Under the pieces are notes generated by a model. It had not been told where the DNA came from. It did not search any database and saw nothing but the letters and a program-made list of their open reading frames with translations. Of a stretch of 64,000 nucleotides of DNA, positions 41,499 to 49,578 are shown piece by piece (the stretch's first letter is position 1; the number at the start of each line of letters is the position of its first letter). The position numbers and the translations under genes were made by a program. The stretch covers positions 248,001-312,000 of the forward strand of contig NZ_PTQY01000005.1 in assembly GCF_002943465.1 (NCBI RefSeq), given 5' to 3'. The stretch comes from Rhodoferax sp. TS-BS-61-7 (GTDB lineage: Bacteria; Pseudomonadota; Gammaproteobacteria; Burkholderiales; Burkholderiaceae_C).

Positions 41499-42386
41499 AT
41501 GACACCACCCCGCCACACCTGGGCCCTGGCCTTGCTGGCTGCGCTGCACGGCAGCGCAGGCGCTTTGACGCCTGAAGAGCGCCCTTACCCGGGCGGCTAC
41601 ACCAGCGGCTCTGTGGACACGGTGAGCCAGATCATGCTGCTGGACGACAACACCTTTTGCTTCCGCTTCATGGGCGGGTCACTGGACATGCTGGTGGCTG
41701 GCCACTGGAAGGCCCTGCCCGGCAAAGACGCCGGTGTGCGCCTGCAGGAGGTGCGCAAGGCGCAGACGCTGTTTCCGGCCTTTGCCAAGGCGGGGCCGGG
41801 CAGCGACTTGGTGTTTGACTTCCATGGTTACACCTTGAGCGAGGCCTTGGCCCCGGTGTTTGCCACCTCGGCCACCGCTGCCTGGCCCAGCAGCCTGCGC
41901 CCCCTGTTTAGCAACGACCGGCACAGCTGGGCCGAGAGCTACCCACTGCCTGCCATGCCCGTTGCCACGGCCCGCTACTTTTATATCGGCCAGGTGGAGA
42001 TGGACGCCCGCGGCCAGCCGCAACAGCTGCGGGTGACCCAGTACCAGCTGCCAGCCGCGCTGCGGGGCGGCACGGTGCGCCTGGGTTTTGACACCCAGCA
42101 GGCCCGGCCCCCGCTGAACCTGGTGGCATTGCTCAAAGGAGAGCGCCTGCAGGTGGATGGCCAGCCTTTTGGCAAGCGGGATGTTTTAAAGCCGGAGCAA
42201 GTGGCCGAGATCCGTGCGGCCTGCGTGGCCCCGGTGCTGGCACCCGGCAAGGGCCGGCCGGTAATGGGCCCTGACGATGACGAGGCCCCGCGCGAGCGCA
42301 CGCCGGCTTTGGTGCCACTGGGGAGCAAGGTGCTGCCGCTGTCCAGCGTGCAGGGGGAGCCGTTTTTTCCATCCCCCGCAAACTGA
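41499..42386 (+). CDS. Secreted hypothetical protein, 295 aa
   Basis: Starts with a signal peptide (WALALLAALHGSAGA) and continues as a soluble periplasmic protein. Visible features are LLDDNTFCFRFMGGSLDMLV near the N terminus and a C-terminal tail rich in Pro/Asp/Glu (VMGPDDDEAPRERTP). I do not recognise a family. An AGGGAGAA binding site precedes the ATG. The next gene is convergent. No functional inference is possible from context. Confidence 0.75.
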   Translation: MTPPRHTWALALLAALHGSAGALTPEERPYPGGYTSGSVDTVSQIMLLDDNTFCFRFMGGSLDMLVAGHWKALPGKDAGVRLQEVRKAQTLFPAFAKAGPGSDLVFDFHGYTLSEALAPVFATSATAAWPSSLRPLFSNDRHSWAESYPLPAMPVATARYFYIGQVEMDARGQPQQLRVTQYQLPAALRGGTVRLGFDTQQARPPLNLVALLKGERLQVDGQPFGKRDVLKPEQVAEIRAACVAPVLAPGKGRPVMGPDDDEAPRERTPALVPLGSKVLPLSSVQGEPFFPSPAN

Positions 42387-42413
42387 GTCACGGGGATGGC
42401 GGGGAGCCGGAGC

Positions 42414-42983
42414 CTAGTGCTCCAGGCCCATCACGTCGGCCAGGTCGCCGCGCTGCAGCGGTTTGGCAAACGAGCCCAGCACGCGCAGACCGTCGGACAC
42501 GGCCACTTCGGCGGCAATCGACAGCATCAGGCTGTCGCCGCCGCTGAGCAAAATCACCCCGCCGCGGTACTGCGCCTTGGCCAAGTGGCCCAAAAAGTCG
42601 ATGCCATCGGTGTGTGGCATGACCATGTCACAAATCAGAAAGTCGGGCGGTGCGGGCATCTGGGCCAGCACCTCGGCGCCGCTGCTGCCGTCGCGTGCGG
42701 TGTGCACCTCGGCCACGCCCAGGCTCAGCAGCATTTCGCGCAGCACGGTGTGGCTGAAATCGTCATCGTCCACCACCAGCACGCGCAGCGGGCCGGTGTG
42801 GGCCTCTTGCTGCTGGCTGGCTGCTTCGGCACGCATGGCGGCCATGTGGCGGCGGCGCTCCAGGCTTTCCAGCACGGAGGTCAACACGAACTCGGACAGC
42901 GATTCTTGCGAGTCGAGCAGAGACTCAATGTCCGCACGCAGGGCGGCAGTGATGGGGATGGCAGGCAGCGAAGACAGTTGCAT
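42414..42983 (-). CDS. Receiver-domain protein with ribbon-helix-helix-like N terminus
   Basis: A 189-residue protein. Residues 66-189 form a response-regulator receiver domain: acidic pocket Asp72-Asp74 (VVDDDD), phosphoacceptor Asp119 in FLICDMVMPHTDG, switch Ser147 in ILLSGGD and Lys174 in SFAKP. Residues 9-50 read like an antitoxin-type ribbon-helix-helix segment (IPITAALRADIESLL, SLSEFVLTSVLESLERRR). There is no output domain behind the receiver. It is divergent from dnaE2, and the LexA box at 43026 lies 43 bases before its start, so SOS control is possible. The ribbon-helix-helix call is a pattern impression. Confidence 0.8.
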   Translation of the reverse strand: MQLSSLPAIPITAALRADIESLLDSQESLSEFVLTSVLESLERRRHMAAMRAEAASQQQEAHTGPLRVLVVDDDDFSHTVLREMLLSLGVAEVHTARDGSSGAEVLAQMPAPPDFLICDMVMPHTDGIDFLGHLAKAQYRGGVILLSGGDSLMLSIAAEVAVSDGLRVLGSFAKPLQRGDLADVMGLEH

Positions 42984-43025
42984 GGTCGAAGTGTAAGGGA
43001 ATGTTAATGTCTTTACAGATATGAC

Positions 43026-43041
43026 CTGTATATAACTACAG
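43026..43041 (+). promoter_or_regulatory. LexA (SOS) box between dnaE2 and the receiver-domain gene
   Basis: CTGT-ATATAACT-ACAG fits the CTGT-N8-ACAG SOS box. It lies in the divergent control region of dnaE2 (start 43087) and the receiver-domain gene (start 42983), so LexA may control one or both. Confidence 0.93.
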
Positions 43042-43086
43042 TTATTGGTCATAATTACATTCCCTGATGCACTGGGGCACGCCAAT

Positions 43087-46000
43087 ATGCTTCCAGACTA
43101 CGCAGAACTGTACAGCCTCTCGTCCTTCAGTTTCCAGCGCGGCGCCTCGCAGCCCGAAGAATTGGTGCAGCGCGCCCACGCGCTGGGCTACCGCGCGTTG
43201 GCCATCACCGACGAATGTTCGGTGGCCGGTGTGGTGCGTGCGCACGTGGAGGCCAAGCGCCTGGGCCTGCAGCTGCTGCCGGGGGCGGAATTTGCAGTGG
43301 CGCTGCCGGGTGGCGCGCAGTTCACGCTGGTGGCGCTGCCGCACACGTTGTCGGGCTGGGGCAACCTCTGCGAGTTCATTACCCAGGCCCGCATGGCGGC
43401 ACCCAAGGGCGAGTACCGCACCACCTGGGCAGCGTCGCCCTGGGCGCTGCTGGCGGACTGTGAAGTGCTGCTGGCCTTTCCATCTGCTATCAATACAGAA
43501 GCTGCTTGCGCAATATCCATAAGGGCCAGAGGCTTATTTGGTTCAAATTGTTGGCTGGCGGCCAGTGTGGGGCTGGTGGCGGGGGATGCGCTGCAGCGTG
43601 TGCGCGTGCAGCAACTTTCTGTGCTCAGTGGTCTGCCGGTGCTGGCCACGGGCCAGGTGTGCATGCATGTGCGCTCGCGCAAGCCGCTGCACGATGTGCT
43701 GACCGCCGTGCGCCTGGGCCAGCCGGTGTCGGCCTGCGGCTTTGCACTGCAGGCCAATGCGGAGGGGCACCTGCGTTCGCGTGTGCGGTTGGCGGCGTTG
43801 TTCCCGCCGGAGTGGTTGGCCAATACGCTGGCCGTGGCGCAGCGCTGCACGTTCAGTCTGGACGCATTGCGTTACCACTACCCGCTGGAGGCCGTGCTGC
43901 CGGGCCAGACGGCGGCGCAGACCCTGCGCCATTACGTGGAGGAGGGCGCACGTGAGCGTTACCCGGCGGGCATGCCCGAGGACATCCGCCCGCGGGTGGA
44001 GCACGAGCTGGCGCTGATCGAGGAACTGCGCTTCGAGATGTATTTCCTCACGGTGCACGACATCGTGAAGTTTGCGCGGCGCGAACACATCCTGTGCCAG
44101 GGGCGCGGCTCGGCGGCCAACTCGGTGGTCTGTTACTGCCTGCACATCACCGAGGCCAACCCACATGAGAGTTCGCTGCTGTTCGAACGTTTCATCAGCC
44201 GCGAACGCAACGAACCGCCCGACATCGACGTGGACTTTGAGCACCAGCGCCGTGAGGAAGTGATCCAGTACATCTACGCCAAATACGGCCGCGAGCGTGC
44301 GGCCATTGCGGCCACCGTCATCAGCTACCGCCCGCGCAGCGCTCTGCGAGATGTGGGCCATGCGTTGGAGATTCCTGAGGACCTGATCACCGCCATGGCC
44401 AAGGAGCACCCCGGCATGTACGGCCGGGAGGTGCTGGCAGAGCGACTGCAATTTGCTATAGAAAAAGTAGCTGGTGGCGCAGGTGTGGCGGGTGCCGGGA
44501 GCCTGGGCGGCAGAGCGCCCAGCTCCGTGTCCCCCGCCCGCGGTGCGGGCTCCTCCTTGACCTACGCTGAACGCCCTGCCGCCCAGACTCCCGGGGGGCA
44601 GGGTGGTCTTGCACCTCATCTCTCGCGCCGCCTGCAACTCTGGCTGGAGCTGAGCACCACGCTGCAGGGCTTTCCGCGCCACCTGAGCCAGCATGTGGGC
44701 GGTTTTGTGCTGACGCAGGGACCACTCACCCGGCTGGTGCCGGTGGAGAACGCGGCCATGCCAGACCGCTCCATCATCCAGTGGGACAAGGACGACCTGA
44801 GCGCCGTGGGCCTGATGAAGGTGGACGTGTTGGCCCTGGGCATGCTCAGCGCCATCCGCCGTTGCCTGGAGATGGTGACGCAGCGACGTGGCCTGGCAGA
44901 ACCGTTGCGCATGCAGGACATTCCGCGCGGCGACGAAGCCACCTACGACATGATTTGTGCGGCCGACACGGTGGGCGTGTTCCAGATCGAGAGCCGCGCA
45001 CAGATGAGCATGCTGCCGCGCCTGCAGCCCCGCTGTTATTACGACCTGGTGGTGGAGGTGGCCATCGTGCGGCCAGGGCCCATCCAGGGCGGCATGGTGC
45101 ACCCGTATCTGAAGGCGCGCAAAGACCCGGAAGCCGCCAAGTCACCCTATCCCGCGCTGGAAAAAGCCTTGCACCGCACGCACGGCGTGCCGATTTTTCA
45201 GGAGCAGGTGATGCAGATCGCCGTGCTGGCGGCCGGCTTCACGCCGGGCGAGGCCGATGGCCTGCGCCGCTCCATGGCCGCGTGGAAGCGCCATGGCAAT
45301 GTGAGCCAGTACCACGACCGGTTGGTGGGCGGCATGGTGGAGCGGGGCTACCCGCTGGACTTTGCCGAGGCCATCTTCAAGCAGATGGAGGGTTTTGGTG
45401 AATACGGTTTCCCCGAAAGCCACGCGGCCAGCTTTGCGCTGCTGGTCTACATCAGCAGCTACCTCAAGTGGCACGAACCGGCCTGTTTTCTGGCCGCGCT
45501 GCTCAACAGCCAGCCGCTGGGTTTTTACGGCCCGGCGCAGTTGGTGCAAGACGCGCAGCGCCACGGCGTGACGGTGCGCGCGTTGGATGTGGCGCACAGC
45601 GATTGGGACTGTACGCTGGAGGGGGATGACGTTCGCTTGGGGCTGCGTCTGGTTAGCGGTTTCACGAAGCCAGTGGCAGAGCGCATCACCGATCAACGTC
45701 GGTTGGCTCCCTTCACCAGCACCCAAGACCTGGCTCTGCGCTGCCAGCTTGACGCGGGCGACCTCAAGGCCCTGGCCAGTGCGGATGGGCTGCAGTCGCT
45801 CAGCGGCCACCGCCGCCAGCAGGTGTGGGACGCCTCGGCCCTGCTGCCCGCACCCGCGCTGCTGCAGGGCGTGCCGATTGACGAAGATGAACTGATGTTG
45901 CCCGCCGCGGGTGAGGGCGAAGAGGTGAGCTTTGACTACGCCGCAGTTGGGCTCACTTTACGCTCCCACCCCTTGCTGTTATTGCGTGAGCCGCTATCAA

Positions 46001-46341
46001 AACAGAAGCTGCTGACGGCCGCGCAGATGCGCGACTACCCCAGCGGCCGGCTGGTGCGGGCCTGCGGCATCGTTACTGCACGCCAGCGGCCGCAGACGGC
46101 CAAGGGCGTGATCTTTGTGACGCTGGAGGACGAGACCGGCAGTGTGAATGTGATTGTGTGGAAGAGCGTGCACGAACAATTTCGCGACGTGGTCTACCGC
46201 GCGCGGCTGATGGCGGTGTATGGCGTGTGGCAGCGCGACGACGAAAGCGGCGGCCAGGTGCGCCACGTGGTGGCCAAGCGGGTGGTGGACCTCACCCACC
46301 TGCTGGGTGACCTGGCCACCACCAGCCGGGACTTCCATTAA
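43087..46341 (+). CDS. dnaE2: Error-prone DNA polymerase III alpha-type subunit DnaE2 (ImuC)
   Basis: A 1084-residue C-family polymerase that extends past lesions together with ImuA and ImuB. The PHP domain is N-terminal (YAELYSLSSFSFQRGASQPEELV), the palm catalytic acids lie in PPDIDVDFEHQRREE near residues 379-383, followed by ILCQGRGSAANS-type and SQHVGGFVLTQGPL motifs, and the C terminus has an OB fold (VIFVTLEDETGSVNVIVW). It is longer than usual because of repeat insertions at 43484 and 44452-44594 that stay in frame. The start at 43087 gives the family-like N terminus; an ATG at 43045 abuts the LexA box and is less likely. Confidence 0.95.
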   Translation: MLPDYAELYSLSSFSFQRGASQPEELVQRAHALGYRALAITDECSVAGVVRAHVEAKRLGLQLLPGAEFAVALPGGAQFTLVALPHTLSGWGNLCEFITQARMAAPKGEYRTTWAASPWALLADCEVLLAFPSAINTEAACAISIRARGLFGSNCWLAASVGLVAGDALQRVRVQQLSVLSGLPVLATGQVCMHVRSRKPLHDVLTAVRLGQPVSACGFALQANAEGHLRSRVRLAALFPPEWLANTLAVAQRCTFSLDALRYHYPLEAVLPGQTAAQTLRHYVEEGARERYPAGMPEDIRPRVEHELALIEELRFEMYFLTVHDIVKFARREHILCQGRGSAANSVVCYCLHITEANPHESSLLFERFISRERNEPPDIDVDFEHQRREEVIQYIYAKYGRERAAIAATVISYRPRSALRDVGHALEIPEDLITAMAKEHPGMYGREVLAERLQFAIEKVAGGAGVAGAGSLGGRAPSSVSPARGAGSSLTYAERPAAQTPGGQGGLAPHLSRRLQLWLELSTTLQGFPRHLSQHVGGFVLTQGPLTRLVPVENAAMPDRSIIQWDKDDLSAVGLMKVDVLALGMLSAIRRCLEMVTQRRGLAEPLRMQDIPRGDEATYDMICAADTVGVFQIESRAQMSMLPRLQPRCYYDLVVEVAIVRPGPIQGGMVHPYLKARKDPEAAKSPYPALEKALHRTHGVPIFQEQVMQIAVLAAGFTPGEADGLRRSMAAWKRHGNVSQYHDRLVGGMVERGYPLDFAEAIFKQMEGFGEYGFPESHAASFALLVYISSYLKWHEPACFLAALLNSQPLGFYGPAQLVQDAQRHGVTVRALDVAHSDWDCTLEGDDVRLGLRLVSGFTKPVAERITDQRRLAPFTSTQDLALRCQLDAGDLKALASADGLQSLSGHRRQQVWDASALLPAPALLQGVPIDEDELMLPAAGEGEEVSFDYAAVGLTLRSHPLLLLREPLSKQKLLTAAQMRDYPSGRLVRACGIVTARQRPQTAKGVIFVTLEDETGSVNVIVWKSVHEQFRDVVYRARLMAVYGVWQRDDESGGQVRHVVAKRVVDLTHLLGDLATTSRDFH
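43484..43542 (+). repeat. Dispersed repeat family A, full copy in dnaE2
   Basis: Reads CTGCTATCAATACAGAAGCT, GCTTGCGCAATATCCATAAG, GGCCAGAGGCTTATTTGG. It lies on the sense strand and in frame, adding INTEAACAISIRARGLFGS to the PHP region of the polymerase. Confidence 0.85.
44452..44486 (+). repeat. Dispersed repeat family A, left-half copy in dnaE2
   Basis: TTTGCTATAGAAAAAGTAGC then TGGTGGCGCAGG match the left half of the family; the right half is replaced a few bases later by the inverted-repeat element at 44495. Confidence 0.5.
44495..44594. repeat. 100 bp inverted-repeat element inside dnaE2
   Basis: Terminal arms of 23 bases (44495-44517 and 44572-44594) are inverted copies matching at 21 positions, with the arm core CTGGGCGGCAG. 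The 54-base middle holds a second hairpin GCCCGC-GGT-GCGGGC (44536-44550), so the whole can fold into a branched stem. The element is translated in frame as an Ala/Ser/Gly/Pro-rich loop just before the conserved FPRHLSQHVGG block of the polymerase. Confidence 0.88.
45990..46013 (+). repeat. Possible short fragment of dispersed repeat family A in dnaE2
   Basis: CCGCTATCAAAACAGAAGCT followed by GCTG matches the left part of the family over 24 bases. It is too short to exclude chance. Confidence 0.3.
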
Positions 46342-46345
46342 TCGC

Positions 46346-46951
46346 TCAAAACTTGTGCCGGTAACCAATGGTCAAAAAGTCTTCGCCGTTGGCACCGTAG
46401 TTGTTGAGCAGGTCATAAATGGCGCAGCGGTGGTGCAGGCGCACAAAAACCTCGTGCTCCTTGGCCTGCGGCCGGGAGAACGCTGCTTCCACAAACAGGT
46501 AGTTCAGCGTGCGGCTGCCCTGGCCGTTGGCGCCCAGCTCCAGCGGGCTCACGCTGCTGGTGTACGAAATACCCAGGGGCGCCAGCCGCAGGTCGGTGCG
46601 CAGCACGTCGCGCCACGGAAAACCGCTCCATCGCAATACGGGCGCCACCGCCACCTCGGTCAGGCTGGCCTGACCCCACTGCTGGCCCAGCATGCCGTCC
46701 AGCTCAATCGACAGGGGCAGGGTGCTGGAGCGCCACAGCGTCTTGCTGGCGGTGACCGCCAGCAGGTACTGGTTGAGGTAATTGGCCCGGCCCGCAATGG
46801 CGCCGGCCGGTTCGGCATCGTGGTACTGCCCGGTGTAGACGCCGATGCTCCAGTCGGACTCGTGGGCCCATGCGCCCAGCGGCATGGCGATGAGGACCGC
46901 CAGCCAGCCCGTGGCCCATCTGGTTTTCAGGGTACTGAATGGTGCGCGCAT
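46346..46951 (-). CDS. Probable outer-membrane barrel, acyloxyacyl hydrolase/PagL-like
   Basis: A 201-residue protein with a signal peptide (WLAVLIAMPLGAWA), then a barrel of alternating strands (WSIGVYTGQYHD, NYLNQYLLAVTASKT, LNYLFVEAAFSR) ending in a terminal phenylalanine (GYRHKF). The last strands contain VRLHHRCAIYDLLNN, resembling the active-site region of PagL-type lipid A deacylases, where a histidine and a serine are catalytic; here a cysteine occupies the likely serine position. The assignment is tentative. It is convergent with dnaE2, with four bases between stops. Confidence 0.6.
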   Translation of the reverse strand: MRAPFSTLKTRWATGWLAVLIAMPLGAWAHESDWSIGVYTGQYHDAEPAGAIAGRANYLNQYLLAVTASKTLWRSSTLPLSIELDGMLGQQWGQASLTEVAVAPVLRWSGFPWRDVLRTDLRLAPLGISYTSSVSPLELGANGQGSRTLNYLFVEAAFSRPQAKEHEVFVRLHHRCAIYDLLNNYGANGEDFLTIGYRHKF

Positions 46952-47029
46952 GGGGAGAATCTACCCATCCCCACTGCGCTGCGCAATCAACCCTGCAAAA
47001 AACAGGTGTTTGGGCAGGTGTTTTGGCGC

Positions 47030-47833
47030 CTATTGCGAGGCGGTGATGCCGCCATCCAGGTACAGCACCTGCCCGGTCACAAAGGCCGCGCCGGGCGAGG
47101 CAAAAAATACCGCCGCCCCGGCCACGTCCTGCGGGTCCGCCACGCGGCCCAGGGGAATGCGGTCCAGCACCTGTTTGCGCGTCTCGGGGTTTTCCAGCCA
47201 GTGGCGCGCCATTTCGGTCTTCACCACCGTGGGGGCAATGCCGTTGACGGTGATGCCGTGCGGCGCCAACTCACTCGCGTGCTGGCGGATCAGCATGACC
47301 AGGCCACCCTTGCTGCTGCAGTAGGCCGAGTAGCCGCGCCCGCGCAGGCCCAGCTGCGCCCGCACCGACAGCAGGTGCACCTGGGCGCCACCGCGTCCAC
47401 CGGCAATCTGCTTTTTGGCCGTGGCCTGGGCTAGGAACATGGCCGCCTTCAGGTTGACCTGGATGACCTCGTCAAACGCTTCTTCGGTCACCTCCAGCAG
47501 TGCTTCCTCGCGCTGCAGGCCCACGCAGTTCACCAGAATGTCCAGCCCGCCAAAGTGCTGGGCCACTGTGTCTACCGAGGCCTGCATGTGCGGCACCGAG
47601 TGTGCGTCCATGGCCAGGCCCACGGCGTCGTGCCCTGCAGCCTGCAGGGCTGCGGCCACCGCCACGGCCTTGCCTTCGTCGCGGCCCGACACGGCCACAC
47701 GGGCCCCGGCCAGGGCCAAGCCCCAGGCAATGGCTTCGCCAATGCCGCCGTAACCGCCGGGTACATAGGCGGTTTTGCCGCGCAGGTCGAACAGGCCACT
47801 CAGGGCCTGGGTGAAATCAATCTTGGGTGTCAT
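47030..47833 (-). CDS. SDR oxidoreductase in the RpiR cluster, gene 8
   Basis: A 267-residue classical SDR, last gene of the leftward unit. The cofactor loop reads VPGGYGGIGEA, where a Pro replaces the usual Thr before the glycines. The catalytic Tyr/Lys are intact in YSAYCSSKGG, and NCVGLQRE takes the place of the usual NNAG motif. It lies 29 bases after the next SDR gene. By position it may oxidise a polyol or sugar acid brought in by the Liv-type transporter; the substrate is unknown. Confidence 0.88.
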   Translation of the reverse strand: MTPKIDFTQALSGLFDLRGKTAYVPGGYGGIGEAIAWGLALAGARVAVSGRDEGKAVAVAAALQAAGHDAVGLAMDAHSVPHMQASVDTVAQHFGGLDILVNCVGLQREEALLEVTEEAFDEVIQVNLKAAMFLAQATAKKQIAGGRGGAQVHLLSVRAQLGLRGRGYSAYCSSKGGLVMLIRQHASELAPHGITVNGIAPTVVKTEMARHWLENPETRKQVLDRIPLGRVADPQDVAGAAVFFASPGAAFVTGQVLYLDGGITASQ

Positions 47834-47862
47834 GTCTATGGAATTGTGTGCTGGCCCGTGGC

Positions 47863-48618
47863 CTAGTCCATCAGCAGGCCGCCGTTGATGTCGATGATCT
47901 CACCGGTGATGAAACCCGCCAGCGGCGAGGCCAGAAAGCGCACCACATGGGCAAACTCTTCGGGTTCGCAGAAGCGCCCCACGGGAATGTCTTTGAGCAA
48001 CTTCTGGCGCTGCTCTTCGTTGAGCTGTTCGGTGATCATGGGGGTCTTCACATAGGCGGGGGCAATCGCGTTGGCAGTCACGCCAAAGCTGGCCAGTTCA
48101 CGCGCCAACGAGAAGGTCAGCGCGCTCATAGCGCCCTTGGACACCGAGTAGGCCGTGCCCGCCGTCAATCCGCCCGTCTTGGCGGCCAGCGAGCTGGTGT
48201 TGATGATGCGGCCAAAGCGCTGGGCCTTCATGGCCGGTACCACCTGCTGCGACAGGTAGAAGGCGCCGTCCAGGTTGGCGCCCATCACGCGGCGCCATTC
48301 CTGCGCGTCGGTGGCTTCTACCTTGTTGTTGGAGAGGATGCCGGCGTTGTTGACCAGAATATCCACCGTGCCCAGCGTCTGCACGATGCGTGCATGGCCC
48401 TCCTGCACCGCCTCGGCGTCGCTGATGTCGAACGAAAAGGCCGCAGCATTGGGGCCCAGCTCGTCGGCCAGGGCCTTGTTGCGGGCGTGGTTGAAGTCCA
48501 CCAGTGCGACTTTGCAGCCGTCTTCGAGCAGCACACGCACGGCGGCCAGGCCCATGGTGCCAGCGGCACCGGTGACCAGGGCCACTTTGCCCAGGAGAAC
48601 TTTCGCGGTATCAGACAT
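47863..48618 (-). CDS. SDR oxidoreductase in the RpiR cluster, gene 7
   Basis: A 251-residue classical SDR with VTGAAGTMGLA at the cofactor site (Met in place of Ile), NNAGIL, catalytic Ser in NTSSLAAKTGG and Tyr-Lys in AYSVSKGAMSAL. An Asp in LVDFNHARN suggests NAD. Its ATG at 48618 overlaps the livH stop by eight bases, so it is coupled to the permease gene. It is a candidate sugar or polyol dehydrogenase for the transported compound. Confidence 0.92.
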   Translation of the reverse strand: MSDTAKVLLGKVALVTGAAGTMGLAAVRVLLEDGCKVALVDFNHARNKALADELGPNAAAFSFDISDAEAVQEGHARIVQTLGTVDILVNNAGILSNNKVEATDAQEWRRVMGANLDGAFYLSQQVVPAMKAQRFGRIINTSSLAAKTGGLTAGTAYSVSKGAMSALTFSLARELASFGVTANAIAPAYVKTPMITEQLNEEQRQKLLKDIPVGRFCEPEEFAHVVRFLASPLAGFITGEIIDINGGLLMD

Positions 48619-49540
48619 CGAGAACACTCTTCTTTCCAAACAGGCCGCGGGAGCGGAAGGTCACCACGGCAATGAACAACAAATACATGGACATCAGCGA
48701 CCACTCCGAGGCATAGGCCCCGGTGATGCCCACCACCATGCCCACCATGAGCCCGGCAATCACCGCACCCCAGAGCGAGCCCACACCGCCCAGCACGATG
48801 ATCAGGAAGGCGGGCACGACAGCGTCCACCCCCACGTGGGGCCGGATGCCCCAGATGGGCGCCATGACCACCCCGGCAATCGCGGCCAGTGCCACACCCA
48901 GGCCAAACACAAACAGGCGCAGGCGTGACAGGTTGATGCCCAGGGCACGCACCATTTCGCTGTCATGGGCGCCCGCCTTGATGATGGCGCCGAACGGGGT
49001 TTTCTGCAAAAACACCCACAGCAGCAGAATCATCACGATGGCAAAACCGCTGGCAAACAGCCGGTAGTTGGAATACAGGATGTCACCCACCATAAAGGCC
49101 CCCGAGATGGCGGGCGGCAGCAGCAGCTGTTTCTCGGAAGAGCCCCACAACAGGCGGATGCCTTCTTCAATCACCAGTGCGGCACCAAAGGTCAGCAGCA
49201 GGCCATACAGCGGGTCGCGCCCATAGGTGCGGCGCATACACAGCTCCAGCAGCATGCCAAACAGGCCGACAAAAATGGGGGCCAACAGCAGTGCCAGCAC
49301 ATAACGCGTTTCTATGCTCAGTGCCATGTACCAGGCTTGCAACTCGGGAAACATGCCGAGCTGCGGCGCCACGATGAAGAGGGCGAAATACATGCCCAAC
49401 GCAAACAACGAACCGTGCGCGAGGTTGATGGTTTCCATCACCCCCACGATCAGCATGAAGCCCAGGGCAATCAGCGCAAAAAGCAGGCCCAGCGAAATGC
49501 CGTTGGCCAGATGGGGCAGTAGTGAAAGAAGAAAGTCCAT
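48611..49540 (-). CDS. Liv-type branched-chain ABC permease (LivH)
   Basis: A 309-residue inner-membrane permease of the branched-chain amino-acid (HAAT) ABC family with about eight helices. Typical segments are LLFALIALGFMLIVGVMETINLAHGS and, near the end, IVLGGVGSLWGAVIAGL. The partner permease LivM and both ATPases are encoded on the other side of the regulator, so the importer genes are split between two divergent units. ATG at 49540 starts the first helix; an eight-base overlap couples it to the SDR gene. Confidence 0.93.
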   Translation of the reverse strand: MDFLLSLLPHLANGISLGLLFALIALGFMLIVGVMETINLAHGSLFALGMYFALFIVAPQLGMFPELQAWYMALSIETRYVLALLLAPIFVGLFGMLLELCMRRTYGRDPLYGLLLTFGAALVIEEGIRLLWGSSEKQLLLPPAISGAFMVGDILYSNYRLFASGFAIVMILLLWVFLQKTPFGAIIKAGAHDSEMVRALGINLSRLRLFVFGLGVALAAIAGVVMAPIWGIRPHVGVDAVVPAFLIIVLGGVGSLWGAVIAGLMVGMVVGITGAYASEWSLMSMYLLFIAVVTFRSRGLFGKKSVLDV

Positions 49541-49578
49541 AAGGATGTCTTGGTAGTGGTAAGCGATGAAAGGGCGGG

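Noticed and set aside
43543-45102. Long antisense open frame across dnaE2
   Set aside because: A shadow of the strongly biased dnaE2 codons; the protein is His/Gln/Arg-rich without motifs.
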